Of a stretch of DNA of 64,000 nucleotides, positions 11,537-22,350 are shown piece by piece. Made by a program: the position numbers and the translations under genes. Below the pieces are notes generated by a model. It worked only from the letters and a program-made list of their open reading frames with translations, did not search any database and had not been told where the DNA came from. Within the stretch, counting starts at the first letter, position 1, and each line of letters opens with the position of its first letter. Source of the stretch: Hydractinia symbiolongicarpus (Eukaryota; Cnidaria; Hydrozoa; Anthoathecata; Hydractiniidae); contig NC_079876.1 of the NCBI RefSeq assembly GCF_029227915.1, forward strand, positions 29,115,828-29,179,827, written 5' to 3'.

Positions 11537-12211
11537 TCCAGATCACCCCTTGATGCGCGTGTTCCACGTTTCCACCACGGTCCCTCTGCCTTGTTTGATA
11601 TTCGCTACTCCTAAACTGTACATCACGTCACTTACTCGAGACGCAATGGTTCTCTCAACCAAATAAAATCTTAGCATTGCGAGTGCCCTTTAACTAACAA
11701 TTATACATACATATAATCACGTGACTTAGTCTTTTTTAGCAATAAAAAAGAATATTTTTTCCCTTTCCTTATTAACCTCGCTAATCACCCAAGTATTTTG
11801 TTTACTAAATCTGTTAAGTATTGCCAACAAAAAAATCGACAAAGAATTATAAAGAGGTAACCTTTTGTTATAAACAGACCCTTCATAATGACCGACCGCT
11901 TACGCCAGGTCGGGTTGCTTTGATTCTATCATGGATCAATTTCACTATCCGAGCAGAATGCGGGCCTGTGCGTCTGGTGAAGCTCTTGTTTCTTAGGTCA
12001 TCCCTATACCCACACAACATCCTTTACTACCCACGCAACATCCTTTCTCTACATACTATATTTGGAAGAGTAGGGACACCCAATCGAAAAACAAATTTAA
12101 ACATGTCAAGACATACAGTTTCGATCGCAATATAGTATAGGTGCCCGGACAATTTTGCCAGTTATATAACCAATATGTACCGGAGTTTGACTTGCTTTTT
12201 TAAATTGGACG

Positions 12212-12409
12212 TTGAACTTGAAAATGAATTTCATGGCGAGCAGGACTTTAAGAACTGCTAACGTTGTGTACAGCTTGCTAGTTTGGAGTTTCAATACATG
12301 CAGAAATATGCCAGTTGCCATAAAGACAGATGGAATTGGATTCCTTGTTCTTACTTATGATATGACAAACCTTGTGAGAGCTGTATTATTGCCAATGTGC
12401 TTACGTTAA
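12212..12409 (+). pseudogene. Possible fragment of a class C GPCR ligand-binding domain
   Basis: The 65-codon frame ends IGFLVLTYDMTNLVRAVLLPM, then a stop. This resembles residues 105-126 of the GPCR at 4468-6585 (IGIVTYLSSDMTRLTAAILLPF), with IG, DMT-L and A-LLP kept in order. It lies on the opposite strand, just beyond repeat copy 2, and nothing after the stop continues the similarity. If real, it is a decayed paralogue fragment. The match is short and by eye only. Confidence 0.35.
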
Positions 12410-13380
12410 TCCATGCTTTCTCGGACTTCTGATTGGTTAAAAGCAATCAATTGGTTTCATATAATTGATCCTCAGTTTATTAGTTTACTAAATCAAATTC
12501 TCTTAAAATAAAATTAAAATTAGACAAAGAAACACAATAAAAACAAGTGATATACTGGGATTATTTTTATGTTTTATTTTACAATTCTGACATTGTCACC
12601 ATTTCGAGGAAAAACCACCAGACATCCAGTAACGTAAAATATCAATTTTAGGCGTGTTCGTGCGTTATCATCCTTAAATTGTATGGTGCAAAATTACACG
12701 AAAAAATTGCCCTCCAGCTAGAACCACAAACGTGTTGAATTAAACAGAATTTCGTTTTAATATGATTTTTCCGAAGAAACAAGGAGTGATAAAAGAAAAA
12801 CCTCGAATGTCTTAGCAGTAAAAGCGTTTATCTAGCTAAGTATTATTTGATACTATTTTAATACATTTTTACGTAAACAAAACGTTCTCAAGGAGAAAAA
12901 TCTGGGCATTTTTACATTTTTACCGAATTTTTTTATGTTTCTATCTTACGTATATCAGGAGTTTTTCTTCTATTTCCCATCGTTCTCTTCGTGCCCCAAT
13001 CTATTCTGAGGTTACGTCAGTGTATTGAAGCTTTCCTTTTGAAAGAAAAGCTGCTTTGTATTCTTATATACCTTCCTTTTCTAATAACATTTAGGGGTCA
13101 ACATTTTATTTTTTAAAACAGGCTTTATAGATTCGAGATTTCTAAGTAATTTTACTGGTAAAAAGACAAAAAAATCGCAGAGATTTCAAAAAAATATGCC
13201 TAGCGACAAAAGAACTTTTTGGACCATGCCTTCAGCGCGCAAGGTACTCTAGATGACCAATAGACAGAACAGAATGAGCGCATTTATGAGATCAATTTTC
13301 AAATCGAAATTTTTGTCATATTTATACCCGCGTGATTAAAACAACAAAAAGGTCAACTTGTGGTTATACAAACCGCTAAC
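12410..13380. other. Intergenic stretch, no gene seen
   Basis: Low-complexity AT-rich sequence without an open frame of coding character or a recognisable repeat. The last part may hold the promoter of the multi-exon gene whose first splice donor I place at 13408. Confidence 0.4.
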
Positions 13381-13384
13381 GGGA

Positions 13385-13407
13385 AATAAAAATTAGGAGC
13401 GAAAATG
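13385..13407 (+). other. Putative 5' exon end of the 163-residue gene
   Basis: The sequence GAGCGAAAATG is followed by a consensus donor, GTAAGT, at 13408. The ATG sits in a good start context. Joined to the next exon (14367) it gives only a nine-codon frame ending in TAA, so it would act as an upstream ORF if used. It is therefore best read as untranslated leader. Confidence 0.35.
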
Positions 13408-14366
13408 GTAAGTGTTACCTCTATGTCCAATAGCTTTTTCTTTAAGCCGTTATCTGTGTTTGAAGGGTGGTTTTGTAATTTAAAAGTATTGTTAGATTAA
13501 CTCTTCTCGGCTTCAGTAGAACACGGATTTTTAGTGACCAGTACGAAATAATCAGCAAATATTGGTTAACGCAAATCAGACAAAATAAAAGTTGAAAAAG
13601 GATAGAGATGAAGGTTTGGAGAAGACTTGAAAAGACGTTATTTTTCCAGAAAGATTAAGACATGTTCTTGCTCTTATTTCCCTCTCGCTTTCTAAATCTT
13701 GTTTTTTTTTATATCCTTTGTTCCTAAAAGACCATAGTCACACGAACCGTGTTTTAAGAAAAACAGTACTTGTGTTTTATTTTTTACAAATCGAATGTAT
13801 GTATTCGAAATACTAACATTTCGAATTTCGAACAATTTATCTTTATAAACATCCTGGCGACGGTTTTTAACGGTTAACAAAGGTTTTTATTTTGTTTAGC
13901 TTTATTATCATTATTATAATTTAAATTTTACCTGGTAAGTCATAGTGAACTTCATTTAATATTGATTTACCATACTAGTTTAGATTTTTGTTTTTTTTGT
14001 CATCATGAAATTACTTGATTGTGCAGAACAACTGCGGTTTCTAGGAAGCGACTTAACTACGTATCTGTAACGGTTGGCAACCTATGTTGTCAAGCCAAAA
14101 AATTGTATTTAAAGCAAATGGAGCTTTCAAACATTTCAATATAGCAAAGATTCGATTCACATTGCATTATGCATTGGCAAATAATGTTGATGTCCTAACT
14201 GCTAAGAAATAAAAAAGCGAAGCGAAGAATTTAAATTTTCGCAAAAAGACATTTAGAACAACTGTTAACGTCATTAAAAAGGCCTTTATTTTCCACATGC
14301 TCTGCTCATGCAGTTCACTTCTAACCCATAAAGTTTCGTGTTAAACTAAATATTTTTTTATTGTAG

Positions 14367-14403
14367 CCAACGGCAAAGTTGACACAATTATAAAACCTAC
14401 AAT
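14367..14403 (+). other. Putative second exon (leader) of the 163-residue gene
   Basis: It is bounded by an acceptor, TTTTTTTATTGTAG, and a donor, GTGAGT. It stays open in the frame compatible with downstream exons (reading NGKVDTIIKPT), but that frame has no upstream ATG that I can find. It could be untranslated, or coding from an unseen first exon. Confidence 0.4.
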
Positions 14404-14476
14404 GTGAGTGACAACTAGCTAACAAAGTGTGTTGTTGAGAATTTGAAGAATCGTAATTTTATTTTTTCACCATTAG

Positions 14477-14542
14477 CTATCACAAGAAGAAACTACGGTT
14501 TCATGCACGACAAAGCTTACAAGAAGAAAGAGTCAGTCTTAG
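14477..14542 (+). other. Putative third exon of the 163-residue gene
   Basis: A 66-nt segment lies between the acceptor CACCATTAG and the strong donor GTAAGG. In the frame matching exons on both sides it reads YHKKKLRFHARQSLQEERVS and remains open. No ATG occurs in that frame before 14801, so it may be leader sequence. Confidence 0.45.
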
Positions 14543-14800
14543 GTAAGGTATTAAATCTCTTTTAATATTCCAAAGGCTAGTTTATTTCGAAGCACTGCAT
14601 TATATCCAACAAAGTAATAATTCCAACATCGGTTGCATTTGCTGCTCGGCATAATTTTCTGTTTTTACTTGAATAAACACTTCTATTATTGCTTAAAGTT
14701 CAACATTCATTGCTTTTTACAACGAATTAAATCAAAGGCATGTCTCTAACCTTTGCTTGTTTCTAGGTTAATTCTGTTGATTCAATCTGGCAGGACACAT

Positions 14801-17800
14801 ATGGCAAAACAGGGAAACTTTTCAATAAACATAATCCAACGCATACCTGCAGATAAAACGAAAAACTTTAAACCTGCTATCGAAGAAATGACTAAAGGTT
14901 TCTTATACTTTTCCTCTTTCTTTTTTCTTATTTATACCGTGTTTACTTTACCATTATTCCCATGAATTAGCGTTCCAAAGGTGGCGGGAATGTTAGAGAG
15001 GCGAGAATATTAAAGAGAAGCGGGAATATTAGAAAGGCGGGAATATTTAAGGAGCGAGAAGTTTAAAGAGGCGAGATTATTTTTTTAAATTATGGAAATA
15101 TTGCGTTAGTATCATTTTCAACTAAAAAAATTTGGTAAATTTTTAAAAAATGACAGAATTATGATGCATAAAAAGCATAAAGACCAAATAAATTTAGAAC
15201 AAATCTGTTCTGTGCAATAAAAAACATGACAAGTTGAAATGATTTCAGTTTTCAGTTTGGACTGGAGCGGATCGAAGCGGAAAATTTTATCAACTAGTTA
15301 GATTGCAAAAATCACAATTGTTTGCTCCTATCTAATCCATTTCGTTTTTCAATATAATTTTACTTTAAAATGCTATTTTACTGCTCTATGCGACGGAAGT
15401 ATTAAAGTTCGTAGACACGGTACAAACTCGTTAAAAAAACAGCATTAAATACGTTATTGCTTCTTTCTTACAAGTTTTAATTATTTGTGAATTAGTACGA
15501 GAATCAATACAAGAGATTTTTAAGAAGTTGCACCAGTGTACCAAACTCGTCCCCAGCGCCTTTTGTCTCTTTTTTTTACTCTTTTCGTCTCGCCGTTCAG
15601 TAAAAAAAAAAAGAGACAAAGGGCGCTGGGGACGAGTTTGACCAGTGTACCTAATTTTCGTACGTACCTTATTGGTAAATAAGTCGTTAAAAATATTAGT
15701 CACCAGAAGAATTTTAGTCATTTACTTATCTTTTTACCGACTAAATTTTGGAAATAAAAGTATAAAGAAAACAATGGTTAAAAATATTAGTTAATATATA
15801 ATAACTACTTATTATTTTTTAAAAAAGTTATAAATTCAACGTTTGCAACTTGAATATGAAAACATTCGGGTTCTTAACATGCTATAAGAGAAAGACAAAA
15901 TTTGACAAACTATTAATCAGAAAAGAATAGAAAAAACAAAATATTAGTCACTAAACCAAAATTTGATTACTCTTTATCGACCTTCTTCTACCGATAAAAA
16001 TTTCACACAGGTAAAAAACGCGTATTACACTTCGCGCGAATTCATAACATTCCCATTTCACTAAAACAAAAAATAGAACTACAATGATGGACGAAATTAA
16101 TGAAACAAAGACAGTTTTTCGTCAACACAATCAAATAATCAATACTCTTCAGACAGCAGTAGTACAAATCTAAGGTATATACTTCTTTTGTACAAAGCAA
16201 CCATTGTTGAAAACAAAAACATAAAAAAAATGTTTTCGTCTTTTCTCAAGTTACGGCGATTTTTACATCTCTGTTTAATTTTAACTTTAATAACCAAGCA
16301 GCCATTTTAACTTGTTTTTTACCTAAAAAGGTTTTTATTACATATCTTATCAATTCATATTTTTAATCTTTTTTAAAGAAAGTTAAAAAATCATTTAAAA
16401 CAAAATAACATATATATATCCTTCTATTAAATAGAAAAACAAAAGCTTAATAAGATTCCGACTAGCAACCTAAAATGACCTATATATCTTTATATGTGCG
16501 TGGTTTTATGGCTTCGTAGTGAGCACGTATGCGAATACAACCTGACCTGTCATTTTTGTTGTTTTGATTGCTATGTGACACATGTACCGGCATTGTATTC
16601 AGAAAAAAAATCTAAAAGTTTATTACACTTCTTTTATATTGTAGCTATTTTTTCTTCGCAGGTCACACACGCACAGGCCCTTCCGTGACTTCAGTGTATT
16701 TACGAACAAGTAATGGTACTGTAAAAGCTCACGTGGATACTTCACTTATGGATAAAGGATCCACTCCGTGTTTGTTTGTCCTGGAAAAACCTCACCAGGT
16801 GCAAAAAGTACCACTTTTGGATGAACCAATGATATCTGAAAAAGAAAATGTTATAAAGGGAATGAAAGATGTGTTTCTACCTCAAATTGAAGATGCTGAA
16901 ATTGAACACGGTATTGCTCGCATTGAATATTTCTTACTTTAGTTATAGATACAAGGGTGGTAGTAATATTGGAAAACTGCAATCAGGATAAACTATCTGA
17001 GTTCATCACTAACATATTGCCGTACGTAGTGTAGTGGGTTCGCCTGCGGCTCCCAGTTCTGGGGACCGCGGATCAAATCCTGCTTGCTGCTAAAAAAAGA
17101 ATGGCCTGTTTCAGTTTCAATTGTATGCTTTGGTAACCAAACAATACATTTTGAGGTTCATTCTTGGAAATTTTACAGGTAAACTTTTGGTGATTCGCAA
17201 TTTTTCCATTCTCAAAAGTTTCTTTTCGCGAAATTTTCTGCACTTAAAGTAGTATTTTACCACTTTATATGATGGAGAGTAATAACTGTATCCATAACCT
17301 GAAGTGAAGAATGCTTCAATTTTATGCTAAAATTTCAATCTCAAATTCTCTAGCAACCCTGTATGTTTTTTTTGTAAAGCCTGCTTCACATTTGCGTTGC
17401 AAGCGCATGCACAAACACGAACGCAAGTAATATGCACATGCGCGATTTTCTTTTTCAAAATTTTGACGCAAACGTAAACGTGACACTTGACCATGAAAAT
17501 GCAACTTCTTGCGCTTGTTGTTGCATTTTCTGGTTTACACACTATAAAGTTGTGCTGCAAATGTAGACGCAAACGCAAGAATATCAAAACTTTTCGGATA
17601 TCCTGCGTCGAGCTTATGCTTGCGTTAATGCTTGCGTCGAAGTATCAACACAGTCTTTTTCTGGTGTTTGCGTTTGCGTTTACGATTGCGTTTTGCGTTT
17701 TTGTCACAAGTGTAAACCAGGCCTAACATAATTATTTTGGAATTGACTAACATAAAACCCACGTGATTTTCGCCCAATGAAAATCTTTATCTTTGATTGC

Positions 17801-18284
17801 CGCGAAAATGTTTTTTGAAATTTGTCTATTTGCAAAAAGTAGCACACGAAGAAAAAGAAAAATTATAATGTCGTAAGCAATATAAAGGGATAACTATTCT
17901 AAGTAGCTATAAAAAGGTGGGAAACGAGTTTTCTTTCGTATAGCTTGAGTACTAGAGAATTAGAGCAGAGAATTTCTTACGCCTCATTTAATTATTCAGT
18001 TTTTAAACAGAGTATAAAAAAGAATTTTCCCTTTTTTCATAGAGTTTACAGACATAGAAAGAAAGGATACTGTTTCAACAACAAAGGAACATTCGCGCAT
18101 GAAACACATCGTTATAGGTACAGATGAAGAACGTGTGTTGCTTACTGTGGATACACAACAAGGTAAGATACTGTTAGCTTTTTTTATATTTTTAATAGAA
18201 TTATTTCTCGTTTTTTTTTTAAATTGCTTTTCAGCACTGAAAATTTTATTTTTCCAGTGTCAGGGAACCCAGTAGTTACTTAGC
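14801..18284 (+). CDS. Unrecognised 163-residue protein, four coding exons
   Basis: Coding parts: 14801-14897, 16662-16910, 18043-18162 and 18259-18284, totalling 492 nt (163 codons plus TAG). All junctions are GT-AG and the phases agree at each: AAA G/GT CAC, CAC G/AG TTT, CAA CAA G/TG TCA. The other two frames of the 249-nt exon hit stops early, which supports this reading. I chose ATG 14801 as the first in-frame ATG; the frame is open upstream through exons at 14477 and 14367, so the N-terminus could be longer. The protein starts MAKQGNFSINIIQR and ends TQQVSGNPVVT. It is hydrophilic, with no signal peptide, membrane helix or domain I recognise. The middle exon is acidic (PQIEDAEIEH). Introns hold a foldback MITE (15542-15640) and further repeats. 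Confidence 0.62.
15542..15640. mobile_element. Foldback MITE with perfect 10-bp target duplication
   Basis: A 99-bp inverted-repeat element starts CAAACTCGTCCCCAGCGCC and ends with its reverse complement, GGCGCTGGGGACGAGTTTG. The inner arms are TTGTCTCTTTTTTTT and AAAAAAAAGAGACAA. It is flanked by the identical 10-mer ACCAGTGTAC at 15532-15541 and 15641-15650. The duplication length resembles Mutator-like elements (about 9 bp). It lies in an intron of the 163-residue gene and is one of three family members here. Confidence 0.88.
17018..17098 (+). repeat. tRNA-derived SINE head or tRNA pseudogene
   Basis: An A-box-like TAGTGTAGTGGG (17027-17038) and a B-box-like GGATCAAATCC (17070-17080, consensus GGTTCRANTCC) are spaced as in a tRNA promoter, followed by an A-rich stretch. 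Stems do not fold into a clean cloverleaf, so a functional tRNA is unlikely. It lies in the intron between the second and third coding exons of the 163-residue gene. Confidence 0.55.
17379..17722. mobile_element. MITE-like element rich in CGCAAACG motifs
   Basis: The imperfect terminal inverted repeats are GCCTGCTTCACATTTGCG at the left and, on the complement of the right end, GCCTGGTTTACACTTGTG. The interior is unusually rich in GCAAACGC/GCGTTTGCG motifs, and this stretch is more GC-rich than its neighbours. An inner copy of CTGGTTTACAC lies near 17530. No clear target duplication is seen. It is intronic. Confidence 0.6.
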
Positions 18285-20360
18285 GTGTTAAAGAGTGAGA
18301 AATATCCCATAAGGAGAACAAGACGAACGTAACGCATATTGCAATATACGGTACAATTCTTCCTTTACCTATCCAACTTAAGACCAAGTTCACACGTTGC
18401 GGACAAATCAACCTCGTTCACAGGGCTTTTTCACGCTTTTGATGTTCTGACAGAACGGTTTTGCTCGCCACTTTACGATTAAAAAAATCACCCAAAGTAT
18501 GGGTTATTTTAACCAGCCTGAACCAGGGCTATTACGAAGCTGGCCTGTCAGAATATCATAGGCTTAGAGAGGAGAACTGGGGATAAGGATGCAGAGAGAA
18601 ATCATCTCCCAATAATAACAACTAGAACAACTGACTTAAAAAAGTAGCTCAATCTTTCGCCATGTGAAAGATTGAGAATTTGTTTACCTTTTAATGTAGC
18701 CATTTTGTTTATTCACACGATGCTGTTTCAGTACCGGAACGAAGTCATTTCACTTAGTACATCGATGCGGAATTATTCTTATATCGGATAGGCTCCAGTT
18801 TCGTGTTAACAGGAATTCCATCCGGCACGAAATTTGATCTCTATGTTGTTAATGTGGTCTGAAAAAAAGGTCTGCAATTGTAAGCAAAATTATAAAAATC
18901 ACAATTTTATCGAGACTGTTCTGAATTGCGCGCAGAATATATCTCATTGAATCTATAAACTGTTGCCCAAATTTTTATAACAGTGGAAGGTGTAGCTGCA
19001 CTGAAATTTTTGTTGCAGCCAACTTTTTTACTTGTAGCTGGAGATAGATATAACTAAACACAAGATGGCACAAAGAGAAATAATAATACATTAAGGAACC
19101 GAAAACTTTGGCGAAAAAAAGTTAGCTGGTTAGAACAAAAAGCACGTTTTCGTTGTGTTGTGGCTAAAACATTCATCTTTACACGCGAGAAAAGTTAAAA
19201 TATCTATATCATAAAAATATAAAATATTCAGTTGAAAAAAGGCAAAAAGACCTTCAATGCGGTTATAACGGAGGGCCTTATCAGGCGTAGTGTAAAAAAA
19301 GTTTTCAAAAATTAATCATAGGTAACATTAGGTAGAAGTAAACCAATTAACATGTGTCACATCGAAGTGGATATCGACCTTTTAGTCCTCATGTCCTTTA
19401 CAAAAAAAAAAACAAAAAAAAAACAACCGGCAACTTCGATCTAAAATAAAAAAACACAGACTACAGCCTGGCCATACTTTTTCATAGCTAAAATCTGATT
19501 AAAAGTTTAATTTCGATTGATAAACTGGTGTAATTGAGCAAACAAACATGCAAAGTTGGTCTTTCCAAATAGATAGGCAACAAGCAACAAGTAAACAACA
19601 ACTGAGTCTAAATGGTAAATGTAAAATGGTTTCTAAATACGTAGTACCACACACAATCGCTTTCAGATTCAAGGCTTCCAGGTTCAGATACGCATGTATG
19701 TGTTAGAAAAATGTCTTTAAACACCCTCTAAGCCGTGGTTGAGAAAACTTTTACATGTTGCGGATCGACTTTCATAAGAGGTGTCTGTCTCCACACGAAG
19801 CTGAGCCTATACGATGTGTCAGACAAAATTATTTCATTTCGATACAGAATGTTAAATTCGCTCCGATACTTCAACAATGTGAATATCGAAAGAAAAAGCG
19901 ACAATAAAACAAAGCAACAAGTTTTTGATTGATGTATCAAGACACTACCTGTTTAAGTCAGCCCTTTTAATTTGCCTCTAAATTCGCCCTGCAATGATAC
20001 ATCTATAACGTGTAATCATGGTCTTAATTTCCTGACCTTGTCAAATAAATATGCATTGAGACAGATCATAAGGACACATATTATAATAATATAATAGAAT
20101 AATATATTCAGATACGCAACCACAATTAAGATACACGTCCAGATTATTTACACAAGTAGTCACGTATTAGATCGGTTGATACGGCATCAGCTTCTAAACG
20201 GACATTTGAAATGGTTGTGTTTCCTGCATATAAATTTACTATAAAAATACAATACTTGTTTTTACTGAAAAATTATAAATTTTAGTCATCGTCCTGTAAA
20301 GTACTTGAAATAGCATAAGATATATTATTATTCTTTTATTCCGAATAAACACTGTCATCA
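18285..20360. other. Intergenic or 3' flanking stretch
   Basis: The start should hold the 3' untranslated region of the 163-residue gene. A short stretch at 18402 (CAACCTCGTTCACAGGGC) resembles the terminus of the foldback MITE family, but I could not find its partner arm. Overlapping short frames on both strands near 19.73-19.94 kb have no coding character. Nothing else stands out. Confidence 0.4.
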
Positions 20361-20377
20361 ATGTGGGTCATGTGTTA

Positions 20378-20535
20378 CACCGGCATGATCTACCCGGTTT
20401 CCCTCACATGACATGGGTTGACCCGCAGCTGTGGAAAAGGCACTTGCTAAATATACCTGCGCTGTGGAGAGAACCACGGACCTTGTGTTTACGGAGCGAA
20501 GTCCATAACCACAAGGCTACGCGGCACTACCTGAT
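20378..20535 (-). repeat. tRNA-derived SINE-like sequence, minus strand
   Basis: Read on the minus strand, an A-box-like TAGCCTTGTGGTTA (complement of 20506-20519) is followed about 40 bases later by a B-box-like GGTTCTCTCC (complement of 20466-20475). The segment is far more GC-rich than its surroundings. The order GCGTAGCCTTGTGGTTA... GGTTC is typical of tRNA-headed invertebrate SINEs. No matching tail was identified. Confidence 0.55.
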
Positions 20536-21077
20536 TGACATCTCGTTGACGAAATTAAAATATAATAGTTCTGGGTACATTTCATATCGCTGAACACAAT
20601 GCAGCAGGAAATGGTATTATCTGGACATTAACAAAGAGCAGTACGAAAGAACTCAACTTGTCAAATTCAACAAGATACTTTAGGTAAAGTTAGCGTGACT
20701 TTAATTCGTGATTTAAACGTGTGACGAAATTGCAGAATATAATATGAACACATTTTAATTTAAACTAGAGAATAGCTATTATTTTGGTTAAACCTTATGT
20801 CTAAGTAAAATGTGGAAAAAAAGATTATAAATTCCTGTTCTGGTTAAGAAGAAAATACAGAAAAGAGTATTAGTGCGACAGCTCTCCTGCAGCAAGATAT
20901 TACCCCTCTTTGCTGTACATCTAATAATATCTTATTAGTGCAATAAAATCAATATTGTCAACTTGAAATTTTAAAAATTACACATTAGTCAGAAATCTGA
21001 GTTGCTATACAATCTTCAGTATCTTGTCAACTGATAGCAAATTTGCAGTCCCCTTATGGAAAAGAAATTTAAAGGGC
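20536..21077. other. Intergenic stretch before the minisatellite
   Basis: AT-rich, without open frames or repeats that I can recognise. Confidence 0.4.
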
Positions 21078-22027
21078 TAGAAGGAGGTGGATATTATAGA
21101 AGGAGGTGGATATTATAGAAGGAGGTGGATATTATAGAAGGAGGCGGATATTATAGAAGGAGTTGGATATTATAGAAGGAGGGGGATATTATAGAAGGAG
21201 GTGGATATTATAGAAGGTGGTAGATATTATAGAAGGAGGTGGATATTATAGAAGGTGGCGGATATTATAGAAGGAGTTGGATATTATAGAAGGAGGTGGA
21301 TATTATAGAAGGAGGTGGATATTATAGAAGGTGGTGGATATTATAGAAGGAGGTGGATATTATAGAAGGTGGCGGATATTATAGAAGGAGTTGGATATTA
21401 TAGAAGGAGGGGGATATTATAGAAGGAGGTGGATATTATAGAAGGTGGTAAATATTATAGAAGGAGGTGGATATTATAGAAGGAGGTGGATATTATAGAA
21501 GGAGGTGGATATTATAGAAGGTGGTAGATATTATAGAAGGAGGTGGATATTATAGAAGGTGGTAGATATTATAGAAGGAGGTGGATATTATAGAAGGAGG
21601 TGGATATTATAGAAGGAGGTGGATATTATAGAAGGAGGTGGATATTATAGAAGGTGGTAGATATTATAGAAGGAGGTGGATATTATAGAAGGAGGTGGAT
21701 ATTATAGAAGGTGGTGGATATTATAGAAGGTGGCGGATATTATAGAAGGTGGTGGATATTATAGAAGGAGGTGGATATTATAGAAGGAGTTGGATATTAT
21801 AGAAGGAGGCGGATATTATAGAAGGAGTTGGATATTATAGAAGGAGGTGGATATTATAGAAGGAGGTGGATATTATAGAAGGTGGTAGATATTATAGAAG
21901 GAGGTGGATATTATAGAAGGAGGTGGATATTATAGAAGGTGGTGGATATTATAGAAGGAGGTGGATATTATAGAAGGTGGTGGGTATTATAGAAGGAGGT
22001 GGATATAATAGAAGGTGGTTGGTATTA
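21078..22027 (+). repeat. Minisatellite, 50 units of 19 bp
   Basis: The consensus unit is TAGAAGGAGGTGGATATTA, with about 50 copies over 950 bp. Variation is confined to the core after GAAGG: AGGTGG (most common), TGGTAG, TGGCGG, AGTTGG, AGGGGG and AGGCGG. The variant order CGG-TTGG-GGGG-GTGG-TA(G/A) at units 4-8 recurs at units 16-20, which indicates a 12-unit (228-bp) higher-order step. The TAG in each unit and a period not divisible by three rule out coding on this strand. Confidence 0.97.
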
Positions 22028-22244
22028 ATGTAGCAGAAAAGGTTTTATTGCTACAACAAAAACAGGTTTCAATTTATTTTGGGCGCGGTAAAAAATATAA
22101 CGTAAAAAGGTGTAAATAGTCTTTACCTTTCTCCACTGATCCATGGAACCAATAGGTTGTTTTGTGCTGAAAATCCTAATTTGGTATAACTTTTTTACGT
22201 CTGCAAAAGACTGAAGAAAGTAATAACAATCGAAATTTTTAATT

Positions 22245-22350
22245 GCGCTCTTCGTTATGTGGTGGTTTCCTCAAGGTCAACCTTTAATCCGGACACAGAG
22301 AGTTTCCAATATACGCAGCTTTTCGCTATAAGCTATCCACTTTAAGAAGT
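22245..22350 (+). repeat. Diverged direct repeat pair, copy A
   Basis: The features GTGG-TTCCTCAAGGTCAA, CCGGACA and AGCTTTTCGCTATAAGCT-TCCACTTTA appear here and again in the same order at 22976-23080. The copies are clearly diverged, which suggests an old duplication or two copies of one interspersed element. Confidence 0.6.

Larger units (their letters stand above)
7190..12025. repeat. Long direct repeat, copy 2 (right of GPCR gene)
   Basis: This is the second copy of the 1-3648 repeat, starting at ACTAAAGGAC and ending near CATCCTTT at 12018-12025. It holds three extra blocks relative to copy 1: 8134-8827, about 11409-11536, and extra hairpin units within 9312-10350. At its right border the motif CCCACACAACATCCTTT is followed by a near copy, CCCACGCAACATCCTTT (12029-12045), which copy 1 does not have. 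Confidence 0.92.

Noticed and set aside
1-12025. The two long direct repeats as LTRs of a retroelement
   Set aside because: They are too long, have no TG...CA ends or primer-binding site that I can see, and the sequence between them codes for a GPCR, not gag/pol.
17018-17098. Functional tRNA gene
   Set aside because: The A- and B-box-like motifs are present, but acceptor, anticodon and T stems do not pair properly.
17327-17726. Frames on both strands within the CGCAAACG-rich element
   Set aside because: They result from the motif-rich MITE-like sequence. The residues are Cys/Arg/Ala runs without domain character.
21078-22027. Minisatellite as a coding repeat
   Set aside because: The 19-bp unit shifts frame each time and contains TAG, so no frame stays open.
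21078-22027. Array as a CRISPR locus
   Set aside because: Units are contiguous without unique spacers, and the window is eukaryotic in character.
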